Below, piece by piece: positions 24,317-35,746 of a DNA stretch of 64,000 bases. The stretch lies in NCBI GenBank assembly GCA_029582165.1, contig CM055870.1, forward strand, positions 5,885,832 to 5,949,831, written 5' to 3'. The position numbers and the translations under genes are program-made. Every line of letters starts with the position of its first letter. The stretch's first letter is position 1. Origin of the DNA: Portulaca oleracea (taxonomy: Eukaryota; Streptophyta; Magnoliopsida; Caryophyllales; Portulacaceae). The notes under the pieces are model-generated. The model was given only the letters and a program-made list of their open reading frames with translations, was not told where the DNA came from and ran no database searches.

Positions 24317-24792
24317 TGATCGTTAATTACTTTTATATAAGCTAATCCTAAATATTGATCTTATATATCATTATCTTTTGAATGAAAGAATATATTACTT
24401 TAACTTACCTATCTTTGTATGAATATAGGTTTAAAATGATTTTATTTCGAAGCATTTATCTTGTAATAGAACAAATTAAATTAAATAAATCTACTATTGT
24501 CATTATTTTTTATTATTTGGATCGAATACTTGAGATATGCTTTTTAACGTGAAGGTTATTGCAATACTTTAACAGACTTAAATTTATTCTTTCTTTCTAT
24601 TAATATTAATTAATTTATTGAAACAAACTTAATATTGCCCAGCATACTAATTCAAATTAAAAGTAAAATAATCAGGTGATCTAAAAAAAAAGTAAAATAA
24701 GGTGCCTCTATAAAAAGCAATTTTAGGTAATATGATATACCATATTACTAGACATAGTTAAAAAGTGAAGTAAGATGTGATTGGTCTATTAC
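23723..24792. other. Intergenic AT-rich DNA with a (TA)n tract
   Basis: Very AT-rich. A pure TA dinucleotide run covers about 24279-24313. No gene or transposon ends recognised. Confidence 0.45.
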
Positions 24793-24795
24793 TTA

Positions 24796-25047
24796 GGCCC
24801 TGTAGTTGTCAAACTGCAGTGCCACAGCCTATCGCAGTTTGCCATAACCAGCCACATTTCATCGCAAATTATTACTTTTTTCTCTCCTTACTTTTTTCTC
24901 TCCTCACTTTTCTCTTCTACTTTTTACATCCTCTCTCCTCACCCACCCCACATACTAAATAACCTACCACAATTCCATCATACCCACCACAATTTCACCA
25001 CATCTCACCACACCATTCCGCAAAATACTGCCTAAACGAACAGTGCC
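24796..25047. mobile_element. Tourist-like (PIF/Harbinger) MITE with TTA target duplication
   Basis: Left end GGCCCTGTAGTTGTCAAACTGC and right end (inverse) GGCACTGTTCGTTTAGGCAGT form imperfect inverted repeats. TTA flanks both sides (24793-24795 and 25048-25050). The interior is CT-rich on the plus strand. 252 bp, non-coding. Confidence 0.75.
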
Positions 25048-25584
25048 TTAGTTGGATGCATGGGAGTAGATTGTAGAGGGGCATTTCATATGTAATATGG
25101 CCAAGTGAGTTGACCTAACCTCTTACTGGAAGCACATGCCAATTGGCAATTAGTAAACTAGCAATCTCATCTCAAGCCTTTTTCCTCCCCCAACTCGAAC
25201 CTCCCTTGAACTTGAAACACACGCATGTGACAAATCATGGACAGCTATCCAACACAACAAAATTAAAAGCAAAGAAAAACCTAGAGAGATCAAACCCATC
25301 CCAAGTAGGGCCGGGAAAAATATGTCTTCACCCGAAATAATGAATCGGGCATGATTATAGAATTTTTATTCAAATCTTGATATTGATTGATTTGATTAAA
25401 ATAAATATTTTTTTTCCAAATTACTATTATGGATCTAATTTAAACTTGAATTTATGCTTAACTAATTTATCAAACCCAAAAAATATATTTAAAAAAAACT
25501 AGACATTAGACATCGAATTACATCTGGTGATCAATTTGTTCGAGCCTGAAATTACCTAAATCCGAATTTTACTAATTATAAGGC

Positions 25585-25830
25585 TATGTTCTTTTGCACG
25601 AAGCGGTGTAACACCGCAACTCACCATACCACTCATATTCTTCCACACATTATTATACAATACCACATTTTATTATAATCATTATTAATATGTTTCGTCA
25701 CTTTTTCCTCTCTTCTATTTTTCATATTCTCTTTTCTCCCTTCCCATATTTTCAGAAATTCTATTATGCTATTTCATGCTTTAATAATTACATTTTCCAC
25801 AATCTTAACATAGGGCAGAATTTCCATATT
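25585..25830 (+). mobile_element. CT-rich MITE-like element, copy A
   Basis: CT-rich stretch (CACTCATATTCTTCCACA, TATTATAATCATTATTAATATG, CACTTTTTCCTCTC) that matches, in inverse orientation, the DNA at 27660-27905. The ends are not sharply defined. It lies just upstream of the SKS promoter. Confidence 0.5.
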
Positions 25831-25908
25831 TTTACCATAACATGGCCTAAACCCCAAGGCAGGCAAGCAAAGCCAAGCCACCAATCCCACATTCCAAACG
25901 CGGTTTTT

Positions 25909-25917
25909 TATATAAAC
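25909..25917 (+). promoter_or_regulatory. TATA box of the SKS gene
   Basis: TATATAAAC lies 169-177 bp upstream of the ATG at 26086 and is followed by a CT-rich leader ending in a (CTT)n tract, typical of a plant 5' UTR. Confidence 0.65.
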
Positions 25918-26085
25918 CTGGGACCCACTTGTGGATCGGCCATCTTCACCGACACGTCAATTTCAATTGGTTCACTTGAATTTTATGCATTACATATATT
26001 CCCTCCTTCCACTCTCATCTCATTCCCTCCGTACCCCACTCCTACTCATTCACACTTCTTCTTCTTCTTCTTGTTCTCTCTCAAG

Positions 26086-29000
26086 ATGAGGAGGACTACA
26101 ATAACAATGCATGCTGTTCTGTGCTTTGCTGCACTTTTCTCCATTGTCGTCGCCGAAGATCCCTACAGATTCTTCGACTGGAACATCACCTACGGCACTA
26201 TCTCCCCTCTCGGCGTCCCACAACAGGTACTTACCTACCTACCTAACTATCTAGTATCTACCCTTCTCTCTTTCATTTTCATTTCCTACTTTTCTTTTAA
26301 TCCTTCTTCAATATTAATGATCTCATTCCTGGTGTTAAACTTACAGGGTATTCTGATAAACGGGCAGTTCCCAGGCCCAGAAATCCACTCTGTTACCAAT
26401 GACAATCTCATCATCAATGTCTACAACAATCTTGATGTCCCCTTCCTTCTCTCCTGGTACCCTCCCCTACTTCTCTTGCTTCTTGTGTTCATCAATGCTG
26501 AATTCCGAATTCCCCATGACCTAACCACTTGCAAGTTGCATTGCATATCTCCAGTTTTCTTAAAGAATTACTCCCTCCGTTCCATATTAATTGTCATAAT
26601 TTTGACTTTCACGGTCTCCAATATTACCCTTTGATTAATAATTTCTTGCATAATATGTTATTAACAATTGCAATATTATACTTGTATGATAATATTTTTC
26701 GTTACAAATTTAATGATAGTAATTTTATATAGCAATTCATTGTATATATTGAGAAATTTATGGCCAAAACTTTTGGAATTTGACTGCACAATTTTCAAAG
26801 ACGAAGGTTAGTATAAAACGGAGGGAGTAGTATTTTTTAAGATGTGGGTTTGATGTGTGTGAATATTCGTTATGATTGGCTGTCCCCCATGTTTGCTGTT
26901 TTATTCTCTAGCTTTCTCTCTCTCCCATCCCATATGCTCTGCTCTCTGTGGCTTGTCATTTCTTTTTTTTTATTTTTATTATCCTTTCCGCTTATCTTTT
27001 ACCCCCTTTACTGAATCCGTGAACAAACGCCCCTTCTTCAAAACAAAAAACAAATGTTTTCTGAAAATCTTTGTTTTTTTCCCTCTTTGGTTTGATCTCA
27101 ACAGTGTGCAGTGTGCACAGTTCCTCTTTAACCTTATTACAGTTGCACTCTGATCATTGCATTGCAATTTTAAAATTGTTCTCTTAAATTTTCACTAATA
27201 ATAATAATAATAATAATAATAAAATAATAATAATAATACAATAGTCTAAAAATGAAAGTGATGACTTTATTGTAAATAGCCTGTGATGTATCTAAAACCA
27301 ACTGAGACTCCAAGCTATCAATTTAAAAATGCTAGGATCGGATGGTTTGACTGTGAAGTCTTAAATAAACCGTACATAATGTGACAAACTAGTTGACTTT
27401 AATTAAACGAATACTAGGGCTTTAATGGAGCTTTTAAGATCTAATCTATGCCGGTGAGAGACTGAGAATGGTGATTAGGACTATCATATATAATATTTTA
27501 TACGTTAAACATAGAATATACAATTTGTTGTTTTTTTTTTAAATGAAAAGATCCGGTTCACATGGAAATGATACAACTCAGATTCAATCTTAAAAAGTTG
27601 ACATTATTGACAGCTTGTCAAAGATGACTTCTTTGTGGCTTTCGTATGCCCAAGTTGAGCGAGAGTAACTTTTTTACTACTATGGCTACTCTACCGAAAT
27701 GGAAATTATGCAAATTATGGTGTGATGTGAAATAATATTGTAAAATTTATGGAAAATGTGGTTGATGTGGTAGATGAAGAGAAAAAATGTGAAAAGTTTA
27801 AGGGAATAGTAAAGAGAGAAAAGTGAAGAAATATATATTGTTAATGATTGTGATAAAATATGGAAGAATATTGAATAATATGATGAGTTGTGATACAGAC
27901 CACATAAAATAATAAGACCTCAATCTGCAAGTAATCAGTCCATTCATTTACTTCAATATTTGGTAATCAACAAAGGGTCAAAGCTGTATGATCTTTTGTA
28001 ATTAACTGTAGGGGTGCTGGGATTGGTCTATCAATCTATTGCAATGATCATGCAAAAATCCACTTGGATGTAACCAAGTAAACCACAATGGTAACCCATA
28101 TGGTGTATTTGGTAGTTTTCAAAATTTCTCTTAACCCTTCATTGGAACCCATTTGCTAGCGACAACCGAAAATAGAAAAATTTGTCAATTTGAAAAAGTT
28201 GACTAATATTTCCAGAGAAGTTTTCCCACCATCACAACCTTTACTAATATGGATGTCGTGAATGTGGTATTAGGAGTGGAGTACAGAATAGGAGGAACTC
28301 CTATGAAGATGGTGTGTGGGGAACAACATGCCCAATTCCCCCAGGACAGAACTTCACTTACATCCTACAAGTTAAGGATCAAATTGGTAGTTTTTACTAC
28401 TTCCCCTCTCTGGGCTTCCACAAGGCTGCCGGAGCTTTCGGAGGGATCAGGATCCTCAGCAGACCCAGGATCCCGGTTCCTTTCAACGACCCTGCCGGGG
28501 ACTACTCTGTTCTTATCGGAGATTGGTACAAGTCTAACCACACGGTAATTTTCCTGTCCAGATTCATTCACACATTGTGATTGTATAAATTCATGATGAT
28601 GATGATGATGGATTTGTGTGGTGATTGTGTGCAGGTTCTGCAGCAGATTCTTGACCAAGGGAGCAGACTGCCTTTCCCTGATGGAATCCTCGTCAATGGC
28701 CTCCGAAATGGTGCCACTTTCAATGTTGAACAAGGTCAGCAATACTTCATATAGCTTTTTGACTTTCGTAAAAAAGTTAATAGTTTGTTATACCTCAAAA
28801 AGCTTAGAACCAAACACCCATTTTATTTGTCAATTTTGTTTGAAACTTATCTCAATTTAACATAATTTATCAAAAATTAACACAAGCTTAGCCTTAACAA
28901 ATCAACATTTGCCAACAAAGTTTACAAACCCTTAGAAAATAAATATACAGTCTAGTTAAATAAAAATGATTCCACATGATAATTGTTCAAACTTTAGATT

Positions 29001-30867
29001 GATGTGGTGCTACAATACAAACAACCCCATTTCTAACCCATAAGATGTCATTTTGTTTTGCATGGATCTCAACAGGCAAGACGTACAGACTGAGGATCTG
29101 CAACGTGGGTCTCCAAAACTCCCTAAACTTCCGGATCCAAAACCACAAACTAACCCTAGTCGAGGTGGAAGGGACCCACACCCTCCAGGTCCCCCTGTCC
29201 TCGCTGGACGTCCACGTGGGCCAGTGCTACTCCATCCTCGTCACCGCCGACCAACCCCCCAAGGACTACTACATCGCCGTCTCGTCCCGCTTCACCTCCC
29301 CAATCCTCTCCGCCACCGCCCTCCTCCGCTACGCCAATGGGGGCCCGGCATCGGGCCCCCTCCCTGGCGGGCCCACAATCCAAATCGACTGGTCTCTGAA
29401 TCAGGCCCGCGCGGTCAGGACCAACCTGACCGCGAGCGGGCCTAGGCCCAACCCGCAGGGGTCATACCACTACGGGATGATCAACACTACCAGGACAATC
29501 CGGCTGCAGAACTCCGCCGGGATCGTGAACGGTAAGCAGAGGTACGCCGTCAACAGCGTGTCGTTCATCCCGGCCGACACGCCGCTCAAGCTGGCGGATT
29601 ACTTCAAGATTGGCGGGGTTTTCAGCGTCGGGAGCATCCCGGACCAGCCGAACGGAGCTCCGATCAGGCTTGATACGGCGGTGATGGGGGCGGATTACAG
29701 GGCGTTCATTGAGATTGTGTTTGAGAACAAGGAGGATGTCGTGCAGACGTGGCATTTGGACGGTTACGCTTTCTTTGTTGTTGGGTGAGTAGTGTTGGGT
29801 TTTGATCAAGGTGTTTTGTTTTGTTGTGATGGTTGTTGAGTGGAGTTCTAACTGATTGGGTTTTTGTTTTTGTGTGTGAAATGCAGAATGGATGGAGGAG
29901 CATGGTCGCCGGCTAGCAGAGCCCAGTACAATCTCAGGGATGCAATCTTCCGGAGTACCACACAGGTAAATAAAAAGATGAAATACTCAACAATAACACA
30001 GTTTTAGTTACTCAACTTATTATTCGAATTTGTCAGACTCGAATTAAATTGGGTTTGATGATCGATGGTTTGTCCGGATTTTATATTCGAACAATTCAGT
30101 TATGTCAGATTCTAAAATTTGGTCAGGTTTGGGTCTAAGGTGAGAAATTTGGACATCCAAATTTGTGTCAAATTGAGGTTCAAACAAATTCGGACAGCGT
30201 CCAAATCTTGAAATTTGGACAAAGTATTGAAATTATGTCTAAATTTAGTGTAAATTCAGGCTTGGGTATATTCAGACAAATGCGGTTCTGATATATTCGG
30301 ACATCCGAGTGCGGACATCACAAAATGTCTGAATTGGAAGTTTGGACAGTTTTTAAGTTTGGGGATTTTGCCCGAATTGTCCGAACCAGATTTGAGCCAA
30401 ACCCAAATTTTTTTGCCATTGCTAGTTTTCAATTATTAACAGGTTAAATGTGCCTTTTTTTGTTCCGGGATTCTCAACCCAATTAATTAAACAAGACGTT
30501 GTCAACCCATTTAATTACATGAGTTGAAAATATACACGCCTAGACCTACATAAATTTGTGTCGATTTCGGACCATAGTTTGTCCAAGCTTTAAAAATTAC
30601 GACGACATAGGAAGAAACATCACTGATATGTTGTGTGGAAAACGAACGCAGGTGTATCCTAACTCATGGACAGCAATCTATGTAGCACTAGACAATGTGG
30701 GTATGTGGAACCTGAGATCAGAGTTCTGGGCAAGACAATACTTGGGACAGCAGTTGTATCTCCGAGTTTGGACACCGTCGACATCCCTAAGGGATGAATA
30801 CCCGATTCCGAAGAATGCCCTCACTTGTGGAAGAGCAGCAGGAAGACCCACCAGACCTGTAGCATAA
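26086..30867 (+). CDS. SKS: SKU5-similar (SKS) monocopper oxidase-like protein
   Basis: Seven exons give 541 residues: 26086-26226, 26347-26456, 28274-28544, 28635-28734, 29076-29784, 29887-29965, 30652-30867; every intron is GT-AG and in phase. Residues 1 to about 24 are a signal peptide, so the protein is secreted to the cell wall. It has the three cupredoxin folds of multicopper oxidases, but the copper ligands are gone: the first site reads FLLSWSGVQNRRNSYEDG where oxidases have HWHG, and the last reads NVGMWNLRSEFWARQYLGQQ where oxidases have HCHxxxH. That loss is the family mark of SKU5/SKS proteins (with pollen Bp10 and so-called L-ascorbate oxidase homologs), which affect directed cell growth; the molecular activity is unclear. 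The C-terminus (CGRAAGRPTRPVA) lacks the hydrophobic tail of GPI-anchored SKU5, so it should be soluble. Intron 2 (1.8 kb) carries a Stowaway and another MITE. Exon 5 is markedly GC-rich compared with the introns. Gene order suggests the SKS5 orthologue. Confidence 0.95.
26571..26827. mobile_element. Stowaway-type MITE, copy 2 (SKS intron 2)
   Basis: Begins CTCCCTCCGTTCCATATTAA, ends AAAACGGAGGGAG, with TA on each side (26569-26570 and 26828-26829). 257 bp. The best preserved of four family copies in the window. Confidence 0.92.
27197..27240 (+). repeat. (AAT)n microsatellite in SKS intron 2
   Basis: About 40 bp of AAT/ATA units with one AAAATAAT interruption. Confidence 0.85.
27660..27905 (-). 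mobile_element. CT-rich MITE-like element, copy B (SKS intron 2)
   Basis: Reverse complement matches the order of words in 25585-25830: CTCATCATATTATTC, TTCTTCCATATTTTATCACA, ATCATTAACAATATA, CACTTTTCTCTC. So the SKS first two exons sit between two inverted copies of the same family. Confidence 0.55.
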
Positions 30868-31532
30868 GTTCCACCTACGACATGATCAACAATCTCCACA
30901 GTTAATTCCAGAGTAAATTATTTGAAGGTGCTACATTAGCACTAGGTGTAGTTTATACATGAGCTCTATCTGCTTGTATTATTAGTCCTTTGGAATGACC
31001 TTCTCTCGAGGTCACATTCTTTTTTAACTTTTATCATATCTTTGTTTCTTTCTTATTCTCAACTCAACTGATAAACATAAAATTCAAGAGATTAATTACT
31101 GAATTGATTTGAGAGTAATTCTTTGGTGATATGTTTGTTTCTAAATCCTAATTTGTTCTCCATTCTTTTAATTTATCAACTGATCTTAGATGGATTCTGA
31201 GCTCAACTGATCTTCGACCTTATTATTGAATATGTTGTAATGTTGTTTCAAACTCATAATAAATTGTCTTAGCTTTTCCATAAAGAAAAATAGTGAAAAA
31301 GTATTTGAGATGGCTGGAATTAAAATTGTTGCCTTTAGCAACATATATTAAATTGATAATAACAAATACACTTGATCTTAGCAAAAAAAAAATGGAGAAA
31401 GGTATGCCCCTTTAGCAACAGTGCAACATACTAAAACCGAAGGACACGAAAACAATGAAAGCATAACTCAAATAATAACTCTATTTTGAATGGTGAGTGT
31501 CACCTTCAACTATGAACTAAATCCTTCAATAT
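30868..31532. other. SKS 3' UTR and intergenic DNA
   Basis: Probable 3' UTR to about 31270 (AATAAATTG at 31257-31265 could serve as a poly(A) signal). The rest, up to the Mutator-like element, is AT-rich with nothing recognised. Confidence 0.4.
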
Positions 31533-31542
31533 GCCTACCAAC

Positions 31543-33594
31543 GAGTTCTCGGATTAAATTGTCCTTAAATTTGGCAGAAAAGTCAAAATTGCCCTCAAAA
31601 AAAATTTTGTTAACAAAATGCCCTTAAACCTAAAAAACCAGATGAAAATGCCGTTTGGGTGACCTTTTACCGGGAAGTGGTGTTTTAATGACGATTTGAC
31701 GTGATGTGATGGTAATGATGGCGCTGATGGTGTGGTTAATACGTTAACCAACACCTGTTGAAATTGAAAGCTCTCTCTTTCTCTTCTTTAAAAACCCTTC
31801 CACCCCTATTTCATCTTCTTCTTCTTCTTCTTCTTCTTCTTCTTCTTCTTCTTCTTCTTCGTCAATCCTTTTCTCTCTCTCTAAAGTCGACCGTTAGTGT
31901 TTCCTCTTCTCTTCATTTTCCTCTTATTCAAAGCCCCCACATTTCTCAGTTCCCCTCCCTCCCCTCAACCATGACGAATGGTGTTATGGCCTACAAATCC
32001 TGTCCTTGTTACTCAAACACGGACATGACCTGCTTGTGTGGTTCGGGTGTCTATGACACCATCGAACCCATTGAGGAGGTTTGCACGATGCAGGTTTCAT
32101 CATGGCCCCCAAGGGTGTGACTACTTCGACTGGGTTGATGAATCCCTGTGCACAACCCTAACCACCCTTGCTGTGGCATCCATTAATGTCAGAAACACGA
32201 CCTTGGCTGCAGAATTGGCAAGGACCACAAGGAAACTCTCCAAGCTTCTTGTGTAGGTTTATTGATTGTGGTCCTGGTGGGGATGATGCTACAGAAGGTG
32301 TAGTTGGGTGGGGGGAGGGGGGGAAGGAAGGTGAAGGTCAAGCAAGCAAGCAAGTAGCAGCAGCAAGCAGAAATCTTTTTTTGTTGTTGTGGGCGGTGAA
32401 GGGGTATTTTTTGGGTATTGTTACTGGAAATTTGAATAACACACCAATGGAAATTGTTTTGGTGTTATTTTGGTTGCCCCATGGCTTTTAGATGCCATGG
32501 ATGACGTTTAGGGCTTTAGTTTAGTTTTAGTTTTTTAGGTTTCAATTTAGAGTTTATTATGTAAATGATGATGGATGATGTATGCAACTTGCTGAATGAA
32601 TGAATGAAATCCTTCCTTTGGGCACATATCTTGTTTGAGTTGGAATTTTTAATTTCTGTTTTCGTATATTGTTCAGAGTTGTTTGACAGTATTGATTTGG
32701 TATGTTTCTGAGATTTGTATGTTTATGATTTGTTGTGAAAGAATGGAACATATTGATCAGATTGGCATGTTCTGATTTGGTATAAAACATGCATGAGTGC
32801 ATCTTCTTCTTGGTGGTGGTGGTTGTTGGGGTTGAGGTGATGTGCTTGTGAATGGTTGTTGGTTGGACTACAAGTGTGTTGATCCTAAACAAGATGGATT
32901 GATCCTAAACATCTGCCTATAATGCTCAGCCAACAATTTCAAGCTCCAACAATTTCCTCTCACTTTGAATAGCTTTTTCAACTTCTTCTTCTTCTTCTTC
33001 ATCAATGCCACAACCTCGATCTTCATCATCAACATTGTCATGGTAATTTTGATCAATGTGTCTCTGCATTTATTATCAATGTGAGTTTGAAAGTGACGGG
33101 TATTTGAGATATATTGAATTTGAGGAGAGTTTAGTCTCATTGGATGGAGATAAAGAAATTAGTAGAAAAAATTCATCTTTAAGGAAAATGCAACACATAC
33201 AAACATCATCAAACTCATATGGAATGACCACAGCAGAGTCGAAAATGATGAACTTGAAGTGAAGAATCCGAACTAGGTTTGTGGGGGATGATGGAATGAA
33301 AAGAATGAGAAAATGTTGGAGTTGTGAAAGAATGGAGGGAAGAAGTGACGAAATAGAAGGGGAGCAGGGAACTATTGCCTTTTAGACAACTTTTTAATTT
33401 GTTAAACTTAATTAAAAAGGGAAATCGAGTTAACCTGCATCAAAGTAACTTAATCACATGAAACTTACAATATCAGGTCAAAAGGGCAATTTTGTTTCTT
33501 TTAACCGGTTTAAGGGCATTTTGTTAACAAAAATTTTTTTGAGGACAATTTTGACTTTTCTGCCAAGTTCAAGGGCAATTTAATCCGAAAACTC
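31543..33594. mobile_element. Mutator-like element (non-autonomous, gene-carrying)
   Basis: 2052 bp flanked by a perfect 10-bp direct repeat GCCTACCAAC (31533-31542 and 33595-33604), the 9-10 bp target size of Mutator-like elements. The terminal inverted repeats run about 88 bp and differ at about six positions (left GAGTTCTCGGATTAAATTG, inverse right GAGTTTTCGGATTAAATTG). No transposase frame is present. Inside lie a (CTT)n tract (31815-31860), a GRF zinc-finger reading frame, and further sequence of unknown origin. High similarity of the two ends points to a fairly recent insertion. Confidence 0.9.
31971..32256 (+). pseudogene. GRF-type zinc-finger protein fragment carried by the Mutator-like element
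   Basis: From ATG 31971 the frame reads a Cys-rich start (SCPCYSNTDMTCLCGSG); between about 32045 and 32085 the meaning passes to another frame, which reads RRFARCRFHHGPQGCDYFDW and then VDE. Together these give the CxC...GRRFxxCxxH...CDYFxWVD pattern of GRF zinc fingers, nucleic-acid binding modules common in plant transposon-linked genes. The following residues (NTTLAAELARTTRKLSKLL) look like the short coiled coil usually found after the finger. The frame change means the finger is broken as one protein, unless an intron that I cannot place restores it. Confidence 0.7.
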
Positions 33595-33659
33595 GCCTAC
33601 CAACCCATGACAAGGGCTCCTCAATCATCGTCTTACCTCGAGAGTTTAAATCTTAAGGG

Positions 33660-34270
33660 AAAGTTTTTTTTTTATCGGTTGAGCGGCCGGTTAGTTGAAC
33701 TACTTACTGAATAAGACAAAAATTTGTCAATCAATTAAAATTAGTCAGGTGAAAATTAAAATAATTTCCGTCATATATCAAAATTAATTATGGTGGATCA
33801 TTTAATTATAAATTAAATGATATTACATTTTGGCCGGCCAATTAAATTATGACACGTGTCATGAATGACACATAAATATTTATCTTTTTATTTAAAAGAA
33901 GTTAAATGTGACCAAATGTTAATCCAAATTCTCTATAAATAGAGGCCATGCTCCTCCATTTTGGATAGAGTTAAAAAAAAACATGACAATTATACTCTAA
34001 GGCTTATATTCTCTCTCAAAGACAACAAGCACAACAAAATCCAGGCTTATACCATTCATTACTAGGAGATTAAACCATGCACTTTTTCTTAGATCGAGAT
34101 CACACTCTCATTCAAGATCATACTCATCCAAAACTACCCATTCAAACGTCATTTAAGGAGATCGAATCGAAAAGTTACATTTTCATTTTATAATAAATAC
34201 ACGTGAATGGTAGCTAAAATACTTTGAAATTAATCCTTTGAACGAGTTGGGCGGAAATTTGTGTCTATAC
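33660..34270 (+). mobile_element. LTR-like sequence with promoter (possible solo LTR)
   Basis: AT-rich DNA leading to a strong TATA box (CTCTATAAATAGAGG, about 33931-33945), then a leader with ATTCTCTCTC and CTCATTCAAGATC words, ending near GGAAATTTGTGTCTATA (34253-34269). This layout, including the near TGTGTCTACA end, is like many plant gypsy LTRs. I find no second copy or target duplication, so it could instead be the native ECH2 promoter. Confidence 0.4.
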
Positions 34271-34375
34271 TTGACCTAAATAAAAATGCTCAACGTGGAA
34301 AATCTGGGGAGCAGGAGGCGGGCCCCGGCATCTTCTTATCACCTCGGTCCTCGTTCTTCCACTTCAATTTCTTAG

Positions 34376-35702
34376 CCTGGAGTAAACCAACCAAATACCC
34401 TGAGGTATATATACCCCCTTGTTTAATTTTTGATTCAATTGTATATGAATGGATTTCCACTTTCTTCCAATCGAATTGATCTATGTACTGTTGTTCAATG
34501 GTTGCAGTCCTCCTCTGGGTATACAGAGAGGTATTATTCTTCTTATTCTCATTCATCTACTTATTATTCGGGTCTCAAATCACTGCCCCTTCTATTTGTT
34601 ACAGAAATTTGGGATTGTAAAGGCAGTAACCTGGGTTACTAGAATGCTTATATCCATTGATTAAGAGACTTATGGGGTTTTTTTTTTATAGTAATTTTGG
34701 GTTTTGGTGTCTGGCATTTTAGTTGAGTTTGTGTTTGTGTTTTTGAAAATAGAGATGCAGCATTGTATGCCTTGGGTGTAGGAGCATGCGGGAGGGATGC
34801 GGTTGATGCCAATGAGCTCAAGTATGTTTATCATAGTGATGGACAACAATTCATCAAGGTATTGCTAGCTTGTTTAGTCGTGTTGTTATAGTATGCTCAT
34901 GAGTCATGTCAGTTCTGTATGATTGTGGATAGTGGATACTTTGTCATTGATCACTTGCTTGGTAGTTTGAAAATGTTTTATATGTCTTCATCTCAATTGG
35001 GCTATTTTGGTGTATAGCATATTATAGACAGCTGTGATGTGCTAAAAGGGGGTTCTATTTTTCCTACGCAGTTCGGCCCCTTTCAGGTTGCTTGTGTACT
35101 ACTTGAATGGTGTCAATATCGGTTATCTTAGGTTCATATGTCCTTATTAAATACAAAAGATAATGGAAATCAACACTCTAACTTGTAATGAAGCTTATCA
35201 TCTGATTAGAGGTTGTCTTCTATTCTTTCTTCTATGTCCGGAAAAATTAGTGAGTAAGAGTTTGAGCTGTAACTCTTAGTGTTAGGAAAATGTCCTAAAA
35301 TCACCAAATCTCTTGATCTCACAATTATTTGTTTCCTAATTGTATTAGGATATTATTTAGATTTCCTTATTATGTTGGGTTTCCTAATTGTATTAGATTC
35401 TAAATCTAATTGGAGTGGGAGTCAATGGAGTTTTTCCTATAAATATGGTACTTGTATCTCCACCTAAACTACACCAGAGCGAGAGACAAAATATTGAGAG
35501 GGAAAAAAGTCTCACCAATATTTTCCCGAGTGAATCCCGAGAGAGAAAGATTGAAGGCATGTTTGGAGAGATTTTAGGAATGGAATGGGTATGGAATCAG
35601 AATCTTTGAGGGATAGGTATGGAATTAGAATCCAAAAGTGAAGTTGTTTGGCTAGGAATTGGAATGGAATGGAATTTTTATTTTTGCTATCAAATAATAA
35701 TA

Positions 35703-35746
<44 letters not shown>

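Noticed and set aside
29053..29809. Long overlapping frames on both strands in SKS exon 5
   Set aside because: The exon is GC-rich, which leaves other frames open by chance; only the SKS frame has family motifs and fitting splice phases.
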